Of a stretch of DNA of 52,692 bases, positions 10,739 through 23,119 are shown in pieces. A program made the position numbers and the translations under genes. The stretch comes from an uncultured Bacteroidota bacterium (GTDB lineage Bacteria > Bacteroidota > Bacteroidia > Flavobacteriales > Flavobacteriaceae): the NCBI GenBank assembly GCA_902574335.1, contig CACGNO010000003.1, forward strand, positions 1 to 52,692, in the 5' to 3' direction. The notes below the pieces were generated by a model, which saw only the letters and a list, made by a program, of their open reading frames with translations, was not told the DNA's origin and searched no databases. Each line of letters starts with the position of its first letter. The first letter of the stretch is position 1.

Positions 10739-11665
10739 GTTACCTTGAATTCTATCAATAATGTCTTTATTAGATGGAAAATCAAACTTCTCACCTATTA
10801 ACTTTTCATATAATTCAATATATCTATTAGAAACCATTTTAACTACATCATCATTAATCTTAGGAATCTTTTGACCTTCTAATCCTCTAAAATTATTTTC
10901 CATCAACCATTCTCGAAAGAATTCTTTAGATAGTTGTTTTTGTTTTAGACCTTTAGTTTGTAGATCTTCGTATGAGTCCAAATAGAAATATCTTGAAGAG
11001 TCTGGAGTGTGAATTTCATCAATTAACGTTATTTCACCATTAGTATCATATCCAAATTCATATTTAGTATCTACTAGAATCAAACCACTCTTATTAGCTA
11101 TTTCATTACCTTTTTTGTAGAGCATTAAACTTATATCATGAATTTTTTCATAATCATTTTTATTCAAAAGATTTTTTTTTATAATATCTTTTGGATCAAT
11201 ATCTTGATCATGTAGTCCTTGATCTGCCTTTGTTGTTGGAGTAATAATAGGTGAAATAAATTTGTCATTTTCTTTTAACCCATTCGGAATTGTATTTCCA
11301 CATATCTTTCTTTTTCCTGATTTATATTCTCTATATGCATGTCCAGAGAGGTATCCTCTTACAACCATTTCAACCTTGATTGGATCACATTTTTTTCCAA
11401 TTGAAACATTGGGGTCTGGATTAATTTCTAACCAGTTAGGTACAATATCTTTAGTTTTATTTAGCATCTTTACAGCTATTTGATTTAATACTTGTCCCTT
11501 ATATGTTATTCCCCTTGGCATAACAACATCAAAGGCAGATATTCTATCACTAGCTATCATTACAAGAGTATTATCTCTTAGAGTGTATACATCACGAACT
11601 TTTCCCTCATATTTTGAGGTTTGATTTTTAAAATTAAAATTTGAATAATTTAAAACTTTACTCAT
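10718..11665 (-). CDS. purC: Phosphoribosylaminoimidazole-succinocarboxamide synthase
   Basis: YEGKVRDVYTL, ASDRISAFDVVMP, DTKYEFG, PDSSRY. Confidence 0.96.
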   Translation of the reverse strand: MSKVLNYSNFNFKNQTSKYEGKVRDVYTLRDNTLVMIASDRISAFDVVMPRGITYKGQVLNQIAVKMLNKTKDIVPNWLEINPDPNVSIGKKCDPIKVEMVVRGYLSGHAYREYKSGKRKICGNTIPNGLKENDKFISPIITPTTKADQGLHDQDIDPKDIIKKNLLNKNDYEKIHDISLMLYKKGNEIANKSGLILVDTKYEFGYDTNGEITLIDEIHTPDSSRYFYLDSYEDLQTKGLKQKQLSKEFFREWLMENNFRGLEGQKIPKINDDVVKMVSNRYIELYEKLIGEKFDFPSNKDIIDRIQGNLKEFLK

Positions 11666-11668
11666 ACA

Positions 11669-12613
11669 TTAAATGTTTTCATTTTTGTTGTATGCATCAA
11701 TAATTGATGTAACTAATTTATGACGGATTACATCGCTCCCATCAAGATATACAATCTCGATTCCTTCAATTCTTTGAAGAATATTATTTGCTGTTTTTAA
11801 TCCTGACAGAGATAACTTAGGTAAATCTATTTGACCTGGATCACCAGTTATCATAAATTTTGCTTTTTTCCCCATCCTGGTTAAAAACATCTTCATTTGA
11901 TTTTTTGTGGTGTTTTGTGCTTCATCAAGAATTACAAAAGCATCATCTAATGTTCGACCTCTCATATATGCTAATGGAGCAATTTCTATTATTCCCCATT
12001 TTATGTAATCATCTAATCTCTCTTGAGGAATCATATCTTTTAAAGCATCGTATAGTGGTTGCATATATGGATCGAGTTTATCTTTTAAGTCACCTGGTAA
12101 AAAACCTAAGTTTTCTCCAGCCTCAACTGCTGGACGAGTTAGAATAATTCTTTTAACTTCTTTGTTTTTTAAAGCTTTAACAGCAATAGCCACACCAGTA
12201 TATGTTTTTCCGGTACCTGCTGGTCCTATTGCAAATACCATATCATTATTTTTAAAAGCTTCTAAAATTTTAATCTGATTAAGTGTGTGCGCCTTGATCT
12301 TTTTTTTGTTCGTTCCGTATAGAATTACCCGACCATTTGTATCTTTTATTAGACTCTCACCTTTTCCATTTATAATTTGATTAAGATTAGACTGATTTAA
12401 GTTGTCATTATTCTTTAAAAAATATATTATTGAATCTAATGTTATACAAAGATTTAAAATATCCTTATTCTCTCCTTTTATAAGTAGTTTGTCCCCTTTA
12501 GGTTTGATATCAATTTTTTTATTACTCTTTTTAAGAGCTTTGATAATGTCAATTTCAGAATCAAAAAAATCTGAGGGATGTAATTCTTTAATGTAATATT
12601 CAAATTTTTCCAA
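11669..12613 (-). CDS. phoH: PhoH family protein (TTG start)
   Basis: FAIGPAGTGKTYTGVA, RPAVEAGENLGFLPGDLKDK, LDEAQNTTKNQMKMFLTRMG. Confidence 0.95.
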   Translation of the reverse strand: MEKFEYYIKELHPSDFFDSEIDIIKALKKSNKKIDIKPKGDKLLIKGENKDILNLCITLDSIIYFLKNNDNLNQSNLNQIINGKGESLIKDTNGRVILYGTNKKKIKAHTLNQIKILEAFKNNDMVFAIGPAGTGKTYTGVAIAVKALKNKEVKRIILTRPAVEAGENLGFLPGDLKDKLDPYMQPLYDALKDMIPQERLDDYIKWGIIEIAPLAYMRGRTLDDAFVILDEAQNTTKNQMKMFLTRMGKKAKFMITGDPGQIDLPKLSLSGLKTANNILQRIEGIEIVYLDGSDVIRHKLVTSIIDAYNKNENI

Positions 12614-12678
12614 AAAGAAACTAGATAATTTTGTAATTAAGTAAATTTATAAAATAAATATTATCGTAAAGTTAATAT

Positions 12679-13503
12679 ATGTCAATAATTACACTTACTA
12701 CAGACTTTGGTATAAAGGACTTTCATGTTTCAAAAATCAAGGGTTTATTAAATATTGAACTTGATAATCCTAAAATTATTGACATATCTCATGAAATCTC
12801 ACCCTTTAACATAATTGAAGGTGCTTATGTAATTAAAAATGCTTATCAAAATTTTCCAAGAGGATCAATTCATATTATTAATATTGATGCTGAAAAAAAC
12901 CCTGATCAGTCACATTTGGTAGTTCATATGGATGAGCATTTTTTTATATGTGCAGACAATGGAATTACATCATTAATTTCCAATAATATAAAACCTAACG
13001 ATGTATATGAAATTAATATTAGCGATTCTTTTAATTTATCTACAATCGACACATTTGTTAAAGTAGCTTCACACATTTACAGAGGGGGTCACTTAAATTT
13101 GATTGGAAAACAAATTGAAAAGATAAAAGAACTTATCGATTTAAAAATAATAGAAAAATCAAAAAACGAATTGCTATGTAGTGTTATTTATATTGATAAT
13201 TATGGAAATGTAATAACAAATGTTACAAAGGATTTTTTTGACAAATTTTCTTCATCGAGAAATTTTACAATTAATGCTAGGAATGTTAAGTTTAATAAAA
13301 TATTTAATTCATACTCTGAAGCTATAGATTTTTCTAAAGAAAAAAAATATAGAGAAGAGGATGGGAAAAAAATTGCACTCTTTAATTCTTCAGGTCATTT
13401 AGAATTGTCAATATACAAAAGTAATCCAGTTACAAGTGGAGGTGCAAATTCTCTTTTTGGATTGAGTTATGGAGATAATATTTCAATCATATTTAATAAT
13501 TAA
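12679..13503 (+). CDS. SAM hydroxide adenosyltransferase (DUF62) family protein
   Basis: ITLTTDFGIKDFHVSKIKG, DISHEISPFNI, CADNGI, IDNYGNVITN. Confidence 0.88.
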   Translation: MSIITLTTDFGIKDFHVSKIKGLLNIELDNPKIIDISHEISPFNIIEGAYVIKNAYQNFPRGSIHIINIDAEKNPDQSHLVVHMDEHFFICADNGITSLISNNIKPNDVYEINISDSFNLSTIDTFVKVASHIYRGGHLNLIGKQIEKIKELIDLKIIEKSKNELLCSVIYIDNYGNVITNVTKDFFDKFSSSRNFTINARNVKFNKIFNSYSEAIDFSKEKKYREEDGKKIALFNSSGHLELSIYKSNPVTSGGANSLFGLSYGDNISIIFNN

Positions 13504-13557
13504 AATGTTAATAAATAAATTTTATAATAATATTCTTTTACGATATCTTTAGATTAT

Positions 13558-14670
13558 ATGAAATTCATTATATCTTCCTCAGAATTACTTAAGAACCTAC
13601 AAATACTAGGGTCAATTTTAAACACAAATAATACACTCCCAATTTTAGATAATTTTTTGTTTGATATAAATAATAATGACTTAACTATTACATCATCAGA
13701 TTTAGAGACTACTCTATCATCAAAAATTTTAATAGAGTCAACAATCATTACAAAAGTAGCTATTCCTGCAAAGTTGCTATTAGATGTATTAAAATCACTC
13801 CCCGAACAGCCCTTAACTTTCTCTTTGGAAAATAATATTCTTGAAATTAATTCCAACAATGGAAAATATGCGCTTTCATATATGAATGGGGATGAATTTC
13901 CTAAGTCCGTAATTTTGGAAGATGCCTCTGAAATTGATTTTGATTCACAAGTTCTTTTGAATATTATCAATTCAACCATTTTTGCATCGGGAAATGATGA
14001 TTTACGACCAGTTATGTCTGGCGTATTTTTTCAAATTAACTCTGAGGGATCTTGTTTTGTTGCAACTGATGCTCATAAGCTGGTTAAATATGTAAGAAAT
14101 GACATTAATTCTGAAACTTCAATTGAATTTATTGTTCCGAATAAACCTCTAAATATCTTGAAGTCCATTGTGCCAGAAAATAAGTCTGAAGTAAAAGTTT
14201 TATTCAATAATACAAATGCAATTTTTAAATTTTCAACTTTTAAGCTAACATGCAGACTTATCGATGGTAAATTCCCAAACTATGAAGCTGTTATCCCAAA
14301 GGAAAACCCAAATGTCCTTGAGATTGATAGGGCTCAATTGTTAAGTTCAACAAAAAGAGCCAGTATATTTTCAAGTAAGACTACTAATCAAGTCAAGTTT
14401 GAAATAAAAGGAAATCTTTTACAAATTACAGCTGAAGACTTGGATTTTAATAATAAAGCAGAAGAAACTTTGGAGTGTAAATATAATGGTGATGATATAG
14501 GTATAGGTTTTAATTCAAGATTTATTGTTGAAATGCTGAATAATTTATCTTCAGACTTAGTAAAAATTGAATTATCATCTCCAAACAGAGCAGGATTAAT
14601 TTCTCCAGTTCATCAAAGTAATGAAAACGAGGATATTACAATGCTCGTAATGCCAATTATGCTAAACTAA
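13558..14670 (+). CDS. dnaN: DNA polymerase III subunit beta (sliding clamp)
   Basis: MKFIISSSELLKNLQILGSIL...LPILDNFL, RPVMSGVFF, IDGKFPNYEAVIP, MPIML C-terminus; 370 aa. Confidence 0.97.
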   Translation: MKFIISSSELLKNLQILGSILNTNNTLPILDNFLFDINNNDLTITSSDLETTLSSKILIESTIITKVAIPAKLLLDVLKSLPEQPLTFSLENNILEINSNNGKYALSYMNGDEFPKSVILEDASEIDFDSQVLLNIINSTIFASGNDDLRPVMSGVFFQINSEGSCFVATDAHKLVKYVRNDINSETSIEFIVPNKPLNILKSIVPENKSEVKVLFNNTNAIFKFSTFKLTCRLIDGKFPNYEAVIPKENPNVLEIDRAQLLSSTKRASIFSSKTTNQVKFEIKGNLLQITAEDLDFNNKAEETLECKYNGDDIGIGFNSRFIVEMLNNLSSDLVKIELSSPNRAGLISPVHQSNENEDITMLVMPIMLN

Positions 14671-14673
14671 TAG

Positions 14674-16257
14674 TTACAGATAATAATCTGTTCTTATGAA
14701 ATTCGACTTTTTGTTATCAATCAGTTTTCTAAGTATATTTTTGTTAGTTGGATTGTCTTTAGATGCGACAAAAGTTCTTATTGAAAATGATCTTAGAGCA
14801 TCATGAACACTCAGGGTAGCTACCGCGGAGTCTTTTCTTCCTGTAAATGGATAAACATCAGGTCCTCTTTGACATGAGCTATTTAAATTTACTCTACAAA
14901 CTAGGTTTACTAAAGAATCAATAATTGGCCCTAGTTTTTCCTCTGAATTTCCAAATAAGCTAACCTGTTGTCCATAGTTAGAGTTAGCCATAAAATTAAT
15001 TGGGGTATTTATATCTGAAAATGAAATTACTGGAATAACTGGTCCAAATTGCTCTTCTTTATATACATCCATATCTTCAGATACTGGATATAAAACAGCT
15101 GGAAAAACAAAGTTTTTAAATTTTTTACCACCATTTTTGTTAATGATCTTAGCTCCTTTTGATGTGGCATCATCAATTAACTCACTAATATATTTTGGCT
15201 TATTTGGTTCTGGAAGAGGTGTAAGTAATGTATTTTCCCATGGCAAACCTAATTTTAAGGAATCAACACTATCACAAAATTTCTTAAGAAACTTTTCTTT
15301 AATTTTTTCATGAACATAAATAACTTTTATTGCTGTACATCTTTGTCCATTGTATGAAAGTGAACCATTTAGACATTCATTGACTGTGAGTTCAAGATCT
15401 GCATCATCCATAATTATCGCTGGGTTTTTTGCTTCCAAACCAAGTACTAGCCTCAACCTGTTTTTTTGAGGATGCAAATCTTGCAGTGAGATAGCAGATG
15501 AACTATGTCCAATTAACGCAAGAACGTTAATTTTTCCTGTTTCCATTATTGGGGCAGCAATTTCTCTTCCTCGACCAAATACAATATTGACCACACCTGG
15601 TGGGAATGACTTCTTAAATGCTTCAAGTAAAGGAGCTATTAATAATACACCATGCTTTGCAGGCTTGAAAATAGCTGTATTGCCCATTATTATAGCAGGA
15701 ATAAGTAAAGCAAATGTTTCGTTTAAAGGGTAATTATATGGACCAAGACACAAAACAACACCCAATGGGCCTCTTCTTATTAATGCTCTTACTCCAGAAT
15801 TGTTATGAAAAAATGCTCCATCACGGTCAATTTTCTTATACTCCTTTATTGTTTCATTAATATAATCAACTGTTCTGTCAAACTCCTTCTCAGAATCTTT
15901 GAGGTTTTTACCAATTTCCCACATTAAAAGTTTAACCACCTCATCCCTCTTCAAAACCATTAAATCAACAAATTTTTGCATACAATTAATTCTTTCATAC
16001 ACTTTCATCGTTGGCCAGGTTCCAGTACCATTTAAATAAGCTTTATCAGCTGCCTCTAGAGCCAATAATGCATGTTTTTTATCCATTTTTGGAGAATCAC
16101 CTAGAGTTATATATTTATCATCTTCTTGGTTTGCTAGTAATGTTGATATAACTTCGGTAAATTCACCGTTCCATTTACCAATTTTACCATCAATTAAATA
16201 TGTGTCATGATGAATTGAAGAGTCTAATGCATATTTTGTTGGGATATTTTGGTTCAT
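14674..16257 (-). CDS. NADP-dependent glyceraldehyde-3-phosphate dehydrogenase-like aldehyde dehydrogenase
   Basis: ALDH fold with [33 protein letters not shown]; 527 aa, GapN-like. Confidence 0.8.
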   Translation of the reverse strand: MNQNIPTKYALDSSIHHDTYLIDGKIGKWNGEFTEVISTLLANQEDDKYITLGDSPKMDKKHALLALEAADKAYLNGTGTWPTMKVYERINCMQKFVDLMVLKRDEVVKLLMWEIGKNLKDSEKEFDRTVDYINETIKEYKKIDRDGAFFHNNSGVRALIRRGPLGVVLCLGPYNYPLNETFALLIPAIIMGNTAIFKPAKHGVLLIAPLLEAFKKSFPPGVVNIVFGRGREIAAPIMETGKINVLALIGHSSSAISLQDLHPQKNRLRLVLGLEAKNPAIIMDDADLELTVNECLNGSLSYNGQRCTAIKVIYVHEKIKEKFLKKFCDSVDSLKLGLPWENTLLTPLPEPNKPKYISELIDDATSKGAKIINKNGGKKFKNFVFPAVLYPVSEDMDVYKEEQFGPVIPVISFSDINTPINFMANSNYGQQVSLFGNSEEKLGPIIDSLVNLVCRVNLNSSCQRGPDVYPFTGRKDSAVATLSVHDALRSFSIRTFVASKDNPTNKNILRKLIDNKKSNFIRTDYYL

Positions 16258-16264
16258 GTTAATA

Positions 16265-17728
16265 CTATTTTAATTTTATCATATTACTCATGTTGTTTCT
16301 TAGAATAATACCAATTTTTTCAATTCTGTGATTTTTTGTTTTTAAATCATATTCATATAGCTTATTATCAATTTCTATACCATTAGGTTTTGAGCCAATA
16401 TGTTCTTTATTAATTTTTAACATAAAATCATTCAGTAAAGGCACACATTCGTTGTTAAATAAATAACATCCGTATTCAGCTGTATCTGAAATAATTCTAT
16501 TCATTTCATATAATTTTTTTCTTGCAACAAGATTTGCAATCAAGGGAAGTTCGTGAAGAGATTCGTAATATGCTGACTCATCTATTATTCCATTATCTAA
16601 CATCGTTTCGAATGCTAATTCAACACCTGACTTAACAAAAGCAATCATTAATATTCCTTTTTCAAAGTAGTCTTGGTTAGAAATTTCAATATCTGAGATA
16701 GAGGACTTTTCAAAATCAGTTAAACCAGTTTCTTTCCGCCAGTTAAGAAGCTTCACATCATCATTTACCCAATCTTCCATCATGTCCTTTGAAAAAGTTC
16801 CATCTAGAATATTTTTCATGTGATGTTTGAATAAAGGGGTTAAAATCTGTTTTAATTCTTCAGAAAGGGCATGAACTAAATATCTTGAATTATCATTTAA
16901 TCTAGCTAACATCCCATTAATACCATTATGTTTTAATTCTTCAGTTATTGTTTCCCATCCGAATTGAATCAATTTTGATGAAAAACCACTATCATAACCA
17001 AGCTCAATCATTTTATTAAAACACAAAATTGATCCTGATTGTAAAACTCCACATAAAATTGTTTGCTCTCCCATCAAATCAGACTTAACTTCAGCAACAA
17101 ACGATGATTCCAATACACCTGCTCGATGTCCACCAGTTGCAACTGCATAAGCTTTAGCATAATCTAATCCATCTCCATTTGGATCATTTGGTGGATGAAC
17201 TGCTATAAGTGTTGGAACTCCGAATCCTCTTAAATACTCTTCCCTAACTTCCGTTCCAGGACATTTTGGAGCTACCATAATTACTGTTATATCTTCTCTA
17301 ATTTTTAATCCTTCCTCAACAATGTTAAAACCATGAGAATATGATAAGATAGAGTTCTTCTTCATTAGGGGCATAACTTCATTAACAACTTGAGTGTGAT
17401 TTTTATCAGGTGTTAGATTGATTACCATATCCGCATTTGGAATTAGATCATTATATGTACCAACATCAAATTTATTTTTAGATGCATTTAAAAATGATTC
17501 CTTTTTATTATTTATAGATGATTGTCTTAATACATAAGAAATATCTAATCCAGAATCTCTCATATTTAGACCCTGATTCAAACCTTGAGCTCCGCATCCG
17601 ATAATAACTATTTTTTTGTCTATTAAAACATTAACCCCATCTGAAAACTCTTCAGACTTCATAAATCTACACTTTCCTAACTGAGATTTTTTTTCTTCGT
17701 TGTTTAGTGAATTATAATAATTAGACAT
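16265..17728 (-). CDS. ilvC: Ketol-acid reductoisomerase (long class II type)
   Basis: [38 protein letters not shown], duplicated C-terminal domain; 487 aa. Confidence 0.96.
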   Translation of the reverse strand: MSNYYNSLNNEEKKSQLGKCRFMKSEEFSDGVNVLIDKKIVIIGCGAQGLNQGLNMRDSGLDISYVLRQSSINNKKESFLNASKNKFDVGTYNDLIPNADMVINLTPDKNHTQVVNEVMPLMKKNSILSYSHGFNIVEEGLKIREDITVIMVAPKCPGTEVREEYLRGFGVPTLIAVHPPNDPNGDGLDYAKAYAVATGGHRAGVLESSFVAEVKSDLMGEQTILCGVLQSGSILCFNKMIELGYDSGFSSKLIQFGWETITEELKHNGINGMLARLNDNSRYLVHALSEELKQILTPLFKHHMKNILDGTFSKDMMEDWVNDDVKLLNWRKETGLTDFEKSSISDIEISNQDYFEKGILMIAFVKSGVELAFETMLDNGIIDESAYYESLHELPLIANLVARKKLYEMNRIISDTAEYGCYLFNNECVPLLNDFMLKINKEHIGSKPNGIEIDNKLYEYDLKTKNHRIEKIGIILRNNMSNMIKLK

Positions 17729-18248
17729 TTTTATTTGATTTTAAAAATTTTGTTATTTCCATTGATTTCTTTGATACTGATATTCTACCTGAACGAACGA
17801 ATTGCAATAATCCATATTTCTTTAATTTATTATATAAATCTTCAGTTTCTTCTCTCCATCCAGTCTTTTCAATTACAAAATATTCAGGTTTTACAGTGAC
17901 TATGTTAGCTCTACTATCCTTAATTATATTTTGTATTTGTCTTTCATTAAACAATGATTTTGATTTTACTTTGTAAAGTGCGGTTTCTAAAAAAATAGTC
18001 TCTTCATCTGTATGATAAAAAGCAGCGATTACTTCAATCTGTTTTTCAATTTGTTTTACAAGCTTTACAATTTTCTCATTATCAACTTTAACAACAATTA
18101 TAAATCTATAAATATTTGATATCTCTGACTCTGAGGATGTAATACTTCTAATATTAATATGTCTTTTTAGAAAAATCGCAGATATTCTGTTTAGTAAACC
18201 AACGTTATTTTCTGTATATATAGATATGGTAAACTTTGTTTTATTCAT
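17721..18248 (-). CDS. ilvN: Acetolactate synthase small subunit
   Basis: N-terminal ACT domain ([30 protein letters not shown]); adjacent to ilvB. Confidence 0.94.
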   Translation of the reverse strand: MNKTKFTISIYTENNVGLLNRISAIFLKRHINIRSITSSESEISNIYRFIIVVKVDNEKIVKLVKQIEKQIEVIAAFYHTDEETIFLETALYKVKSKSLFNERQIQNIIKDSRANIVTVKPEYFVIEKTGWREETEDLYNKLKKYGLLQFVRSGRISVSKKSMEITKFLKSNKNV

Positions 18249-19939
18249 TATTCTAATCTTACATCGGAGACTGATGATCCAGAGGGAATCATAGGGAATA
18301 CATTATCTTCTTTTTCAATTATAACTTCCAGTAGGTATGGCCCCTTATGTTGTATCATCTTCTTTATCTCATCATTTAATTTTTCTCTTTTTTCAACTTT
18401 TTTTGCTTCAATAAAATACCCTTTAGCAATTGCAACAAAATCTGGGTTAATCATTTCAGTTGAAGCATATCTTTTATCGAAAAATAACTGCTGCCATTGT
18501 CTTACCATTCCTAAGAAGTTATTGTTTAATATAACAATTTTAACTGCAGCCTTGCTTTGAAAAATTGCTCCTAACTCTTGTATTGTCATTTGAAAACCAC
18601 CATCTCCAATTACTGCAATCACTTCCCTATTAGGATCTCCAATTTTAGCACCAAATGCAGCTGGTAGTGCAAATCCCATTGTGCCGAGACCTCCTGAGGT
18701 TATATTAGATTTACTTTGATTAAATTTTGTATATCTACAGGCAACCATTTGATGTTGTCCTACATCAGTAACTAAAATAGATTCACCATTTGTATTATCA
18801 TTTATACTTTTTATTACTTCTGCCATGGAAAGCCCACCACTTTTTTTATTATACTCTCTATCTATAACTTTATCAAACTCAATATCATAAAACTTTCCAA
18901 ACTTAGCAATCCAATCCTTATGATTGTTCTTGTCTAAAAATTTTAAAATATCATTAAGTGTATCCTTAACGTTACCTAGCACAGCAACATCAGCAATTAC
19001 ATTTTTATTTACTTCAGCTGGATCAATCTCAAAATGAATAATTTTTGCCTGTTTTGCATAGGAGTTTAGGTTTCCAGTTACTCTGTCATCAAACCTCATT
19101 CCAACAGCTATTAATAAATCACACTCATTAGTCAATACATTTGGTCCATAATTTCCATGCATACCCACCATTCCAACATTTAGTGGATGTTCGGTCGGGA
19201 CTGCAGACAAGCCGAGTATAGTCCATGCAGCCGGTATTCCGGTTTTCTCAATAAATTTTATAAATTCAGATTCAGCATTTCCAAGAATAACTCCTTGACC
19301 CCAAACTATGAATGGTTTTTTAGCTTTATTAATTAATTCCGCTGCATTTTTTAGACTCTCAGGATCTGTTTCTGGAACAGAAAAATAGCTTCTAATATTC
19401 TTACACTTTTTGTATTCAAAACTTTCAATTAACTCGAACTGTGCGTCCTTTGTTATATCAATTAAAACAGGGCCAGGACGACCAGATTTAGCAATGTAAA
19501 ATGCTTTAGCAAATATTTCTGAAATCTCAGAAGCTTTTGTTATCTGGTAATTCCACTTGGTAACGGGTGTAGAAATACCAATTATATCAGTCTCTTGAAA
19601 TGCATCTGACCCTAATAATGACGATGCTACCTGACCGGTTATACAAACCATTGGTGTCGAATCAATTTGTGCGTCAGCTATCCCTGTTACAAGATTTGTT
19701 GCTCCTGGACCAGATGTTGCGATAGCTACTCCAACTTTTCCAGATGATCTAGCATATCCCTGAGCTGCATGAGTTGCGCCTTGTTCATGTCTTGTTAATA
19801 TGTGATGTACCTTATCTTGAAATTTATACAATTCGTCGTAAACTGGCATAATAGCACCACCAGGATAACCAAACAAAACATCAACATTTTCTTTAATTAA
19901 ACAACGAATTACAGCTTCTGCTCCTGATATACTTTTCAC
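18248..19939 (-). CDS. ilvB: Acetolactate synthase large subunit
   Basis: FGYPGGAIMPVYD, RHEQGATHAAQGYAR, GDGGFQMTIQEL, NNNFLGMVRQWQ. Confidence 0.97.
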   Translation of the reverse strand: MKSISGAEAVIRCLIKENVDVLFGYPGGAIMPVYDELYKFQDKVHHILTRHEQGATHAAQGYARSSGKVGVAIATSGPGATNLVTGIADAQIDSTPMVCITGQVASSLLGSDAFQETDIIGISTPVTKWNYQITKASEISEIFAKAFYIAKSGRPGPVLIDITKDAQFELIESFEYKKCKNIRSYFSVPETDPESLKNAAELINKAKKPFIVWGQGVILGNAESEFIKFIEKTGIPAAWTILGLSAVPTEHPLNVGMVGMHGNYGPNVLTNECDLLIAVGMRFDDRVTGNLNSYAKQAKIIHFEIDPAEVNKNVIADVAVLGNVKDTLNDILKFLDKNNHKDWIAKFGKFYDIEFDKVIDREYNKKSGGLSMAEVIKSINDNTNGESILVTDVGQHQMVACRYTKFNQSKSNITSGGLGTMGFALPAAFGAKIGDPNREVIAVIGDGGFQMTIQELGAIFQSKAAVKIVILNNNFLGMVRQWQQLFFDKRYASTEMINPDFVAIAKGYFIEAKKVEKREKLNDEIKKMIQHKGPYLLEVIIEKEDNVFPMIPSGSSVSDVRLE

Positions 19940-19948
19940 ATCAATAAT

Positions 19949-21619
19949 TTAATCTGTTACACAACCACTGGATGCACTTGAAACAAGTTTAGAATATTTA
20001 TACAAAATTCCGGATTTAAATTTTAAATCTGGCTTAACCCATAGTTTTTTTCTAATTTCAAGTTCTTTTTTGTCAATATTAACATTAATTTCATTTTTTT
20101 CTGCATCAATCACAATTTCATCTCCGTTTTTCACAAGAGCCAGTACCCCACCTTTAGCTGCTTCTGGAGAAATATGACCAACAACAAATCCATGAGTTCC
20201 CCCAGAGAACCTACCATCAGTAATTAGTGCTACATCATTTCCTAAGCCAACACCCATAATTGCTGATGTTGGTTTGAGCATCTCAGGCATACCAGGACCA
20301 CCCACAGGCCCTTCATATCTTATTACTATAACATCACCCTTATTTATTGAATTACTCTTTATTGCATCATTAGCATCATCTTCACAATTAAATACATTTG
20401 CTTTTCCTTTAAATACTAGACCTTCCTTACCAGTAATTTTTGCAACTGAGCCTTCAGATGCTAGATTTCCATACAATATACGTATGTGGCCTGATGCTTT
20501 GATTGGATTGTCTATTGGCCTGATTATATCTTGATTAAAATCAAAAGATTGAACATTTTTTAAATTTTCTTTAATAGTTTTTCCAGTTACAGTTAAACAA
20601 TCTTCATTTAGTAAACCATTATCCATCATAAACTTCATAACAGCTGGAACTCCTCCAATTTCATGAAGATCTTCCATTAAATATTTTCCACTTGGTTTTA
20701 AATTTGCCAAAAAAGGAGTTTCATCAGAAATTCTTTGAAAATCATCAATATTAAAATCAATATTAGCTGTTTTACAAATTGCAAGTATATGCAATACAGC
20801 ATTAGTTGATCCACCAAGAATTGTTATTAAACGCACCGCATTTTCAATTGACTTCTTTGATAGTATATCACTTGGTTTGATATTTTGTTTAATTAAATTT
20901 ATTATTGATTTAGAAATTATAGTTTTTTCGTCTAATTTGTTCTGACTAGTTGCAGGGTTTGATGAATTGTATGGAAGTGACATACCCATTGCTTCAATAG
21001 CTGACGACATTGTATTTGCAGTATACATTCCCCCACAAGCACCTGGCCCAGGACATGCTTTGCTTATAATATTGTCATAGTCATCATCAGATAATTTTCC
21101 TGCAACTCTTTCACCCCAGGCTTCAAAAGCTGAAACAACATCAAGTTTCTTTCCCTTATAACAGCCAGCAGAAATAGTTCCACCATACACAAGTATTGAT
21201 GGTCTATTTAATCTAATCATTGCCATAAGTGCACCCGGCATATTCTTATCACACCCTACTACGGTAATAAGTGAATCATATGACATTCCGTTAACAACGG
21301 ACTCAATTGAGTCAGCAATAATATCTCTCGACGGTAATGAATATTTCATACCACTAGTTCCCATAGATATTCCATCACTTATACCAATTGTGTTAAAAAT
21401 TAATGGAACAGCCTCATCTCTATCAATTTTATTTTTTATTTGAATTGATAATTCGTTTAAATGCATATTACACGGATTCCCTTCATATCCAGTACTTGCA
21501 ATTCCAATAAACGGTTTATTAAAATCTTTTTTAGTTAAGCCTATTGCATGTAACATTGCTTGGGCAGCTGGTTGAGATCCTTTTTTGGTAATTACTTTAC
21601 TATATCTGTTGTAATCCAT
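19949..21619 (-). CDS. ilvD: Dihydroxy-acid dehydratase
   Basis: [50 protein letters not shown]. Start at MDYNRYSKV (21619) preferred over the ORF-track start at 21676. Confidence 0.97.
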   Translation of the reverse strand: MDYNRYSKVITKKGSQPAAQAMLHAIGLTKKDFNKPFIGIASTGYEGNPCNMHLNELSIQIKNKIDRDEAVPLIFNTIGISDGISMGTSGMKYSLPSRDIIADSIESVVNGMSYDSLITVVGCDKNMPGALMAMIRLNRPSILVYGGTISAGCYKGKKLDVVSAFEAWGERVAGKLSDDDYDNIISKACPGPGACGGMYTANTMSSAIEAMGMSLPYNSSNPATSQNKLDEKTIISKSIINLIKQNIKPSDILSKKSIENAVRLITILGGSTNAVLHILAICKTANIDFNIDDFQRISDETPFLANLKPSGKYLMEDLHEIGGVPAVMKFMMDNGLLNEDCLTVTGKTIKENLKNVQSFDFNQDIIRPIDNPIKASGHIRILYGNLASEGSVAKITGKEGLVFKGKANVFNCEDDANDAIKSNSINKGDVIVIRYEGPVGGPGMPEMLKPTSAIMGVGLGNDVALITDGRFSGGTHGFVVGHISPEAAKGGVLALVKNGDEIVIDAEKNEINVNIDKKELEIRKKLWVKPDLKFKSGILYKYSKLVSSASSGCVTD

Positions 21620-21624
21620 ATAAT

Positions 21625-21651
21625 AAAAAAAAACTCCATATAACATGGAGT
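21625..21651 (-). promoter_or_regulatory. Hairpin plus T-tract immediately upstream of ilvD (candidate attenuator)
   Basis: Minus strand ACTCCAT-gttat-ATGGAGT (7-bp perfect stem, 5-nt loop) then T8, about 5 nt before the ilvD ATG. Confidence 0.5.
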
Positions 21652-21724
21652 GAATTGTAAATATAGTGTTTATCATATAAAAAGTAGAAATTATCTTATT
21701 ATATTGGAAAAAATAATTTTTAAA

Positions 21725-23119
21725 ATGTCAAGTAAAAAATATTCTTTTGTTTTTGAAAGTCAAAAAAATTTTTTTGAATCTAAAGCCACACTCGATATTA
21801 CCTACAGAATTAATTCCCTGAGGAAATTAAAGAAGCAAATTCAGCTTCATGAGAATGAAATTATTGAGGCCTTAAACAAGGATCTTGGAAAAAGTTTAGC
21901 TGAGTCCTACATGTCTGAAATTGGCATTATTTATAATGAAATTAATTATGTGTTAAAAAAAATTAAAAAATGGTCAAAAAAAAGAAAAGTGTCTTCATCG
22001 CTTTTTAATTTCTTATCGACCGACTATATCTTACCTTGCCCATATGGTGTAACTTTAAATATTTCCCCATGGAATTACCCATTTCAACTATCTATCTCTC
22101 CGATAATAGGTGCAATATCTGCTGGTAACACTGTTGTGTTAAAGCCCTCTGAACATTCTCCAAATACAACAAATGTCTTAGAGCTCGTCATTGAAAAATC
22201 TTTTGAAAGAGGTCATGTTGATATTGTAACAGGAGGCCCAGATATTGGTCAAAAACTTTTGAAGTTAAATTGGGATTACATATTTTTTACTGGAAGTACA
22301 GAAATAGGAAAAATTGTAGCAAAAGAAGCGGCAAAAACACTCACACCTGTGACTTTGGAGCTAGGTGGAAATAATCCGTGTGTAATAGATAAAAACATAT
22401 CTCTTAAGACAACTTCAAAAAGAGTCATTTGGGGAAAGTTTTTAAATTGTGGTCAAACATGTATAGCACCAAACTTTCTGGCGATTGATGTAAAAATTAA
22501 AGATTCATTATTGAATCAACTTATCTATGATATTAAGGATACTTTTGGAGATGACGTTTACAATAGTCCTTATTATTCAAGAATTATAAACAAAAAACAT
22601 GTTGAGAGATTATCAAAATTAATTAAAGGTTATAAATTATTACACGGCGGTAATTATAATATGGAAAAAAACTTTTTTGAACCAACTATACTGGAGGTTA
22701 AATCAATAAAAGACAAAATATTAAAAGATGAGATTTTTGGACCAATACTTCCGGTTTTAACTTACCAATCTGTTGATGATTTGAAAACTATTCTAAATGA
22801 ATATAATAATCCTTTAGCATTTTATGTGTTTTCAAATAATATTTCATTTGCTGAGGATTTAATTTCAACCAATTCATTTGGTGGAGGTGCAATTAATGAC
22901 ACAATCGGTCAAATTGTAAATAAGAAGCTTCCTTTTGGTGGAGTTGGTAATTCAGGAATTGGAAAATATCATGGACATGAATCTTTTAAAACGTTTAGTC
23001 ATTTTAAACCTTTTATAATAAAGTCTAACTATTTTGATCTTTCCTTTAAATATAAGCTAAGCGAAAATTCATTATTATTTAGATTAACTAGAAAATTTTT
23101 AAAATATATTTCTGTGTAA
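21725..23119 (+). CDS. Aldehyde dehydrogenase family protein (class 3-like)
   Basis: [56 protein letters not shown] at 21725. Confidence 0.92.
   Translation: MSSKKYSFVFESQKNFFESKATLDITYRINSLRKLKKQIQLHENEIIEALNKDLGKSLAESYMSEIGIIYNEINYVLKKIKKWSKKRKVSSSLFNFLSTDYILPCPYGVTLNISPWNYPFQLSISPIIGAISAGNTVVLKPSEHSPNTTNVLELVIEKSFERGHVDIVTGGPDIGQKLLKLNWDYIFFTGSTEIGKIVAKEAAKTLTPVTLELGGNNPCVIDKNISLKTTSKRVIWGKFLNCGQTCIAPNFLAIDVKIKDSLLNQLIYDIKDTFGDDVYNSPYYSRIINKKHVERLSKLIKGYKLLHGGNYNMEKNFFEPTILEVKSIKDKILKDEIFGPILPVLTYQSVDDLKTILNEYNNPLAFYVFSNNISFAEDLISTNSFGGGAINDTIGQIVNKKLPFGGVGNSGIGKYHGHESFKTFSHFKPFIIKSNYFDLSFKYKLSENSLLFRLTRKFLKYISV

Noticed and set aside
12679-13503. DUF62 protein as a fluorinase/chlorinase
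   Set aside because: The family is mostly SAM hydroxide adenosyltransferases, and no halometabolite genes are nearby.
13554-13979. 141-aa antisense ORF over dnaN, and similar antisense ORFs (1208-1393, 31699-32019, 38198-38554, 50906-51115)
   Set aside because: Low-GC mirror ORFs opposite strongly supported genes, with no family signature.
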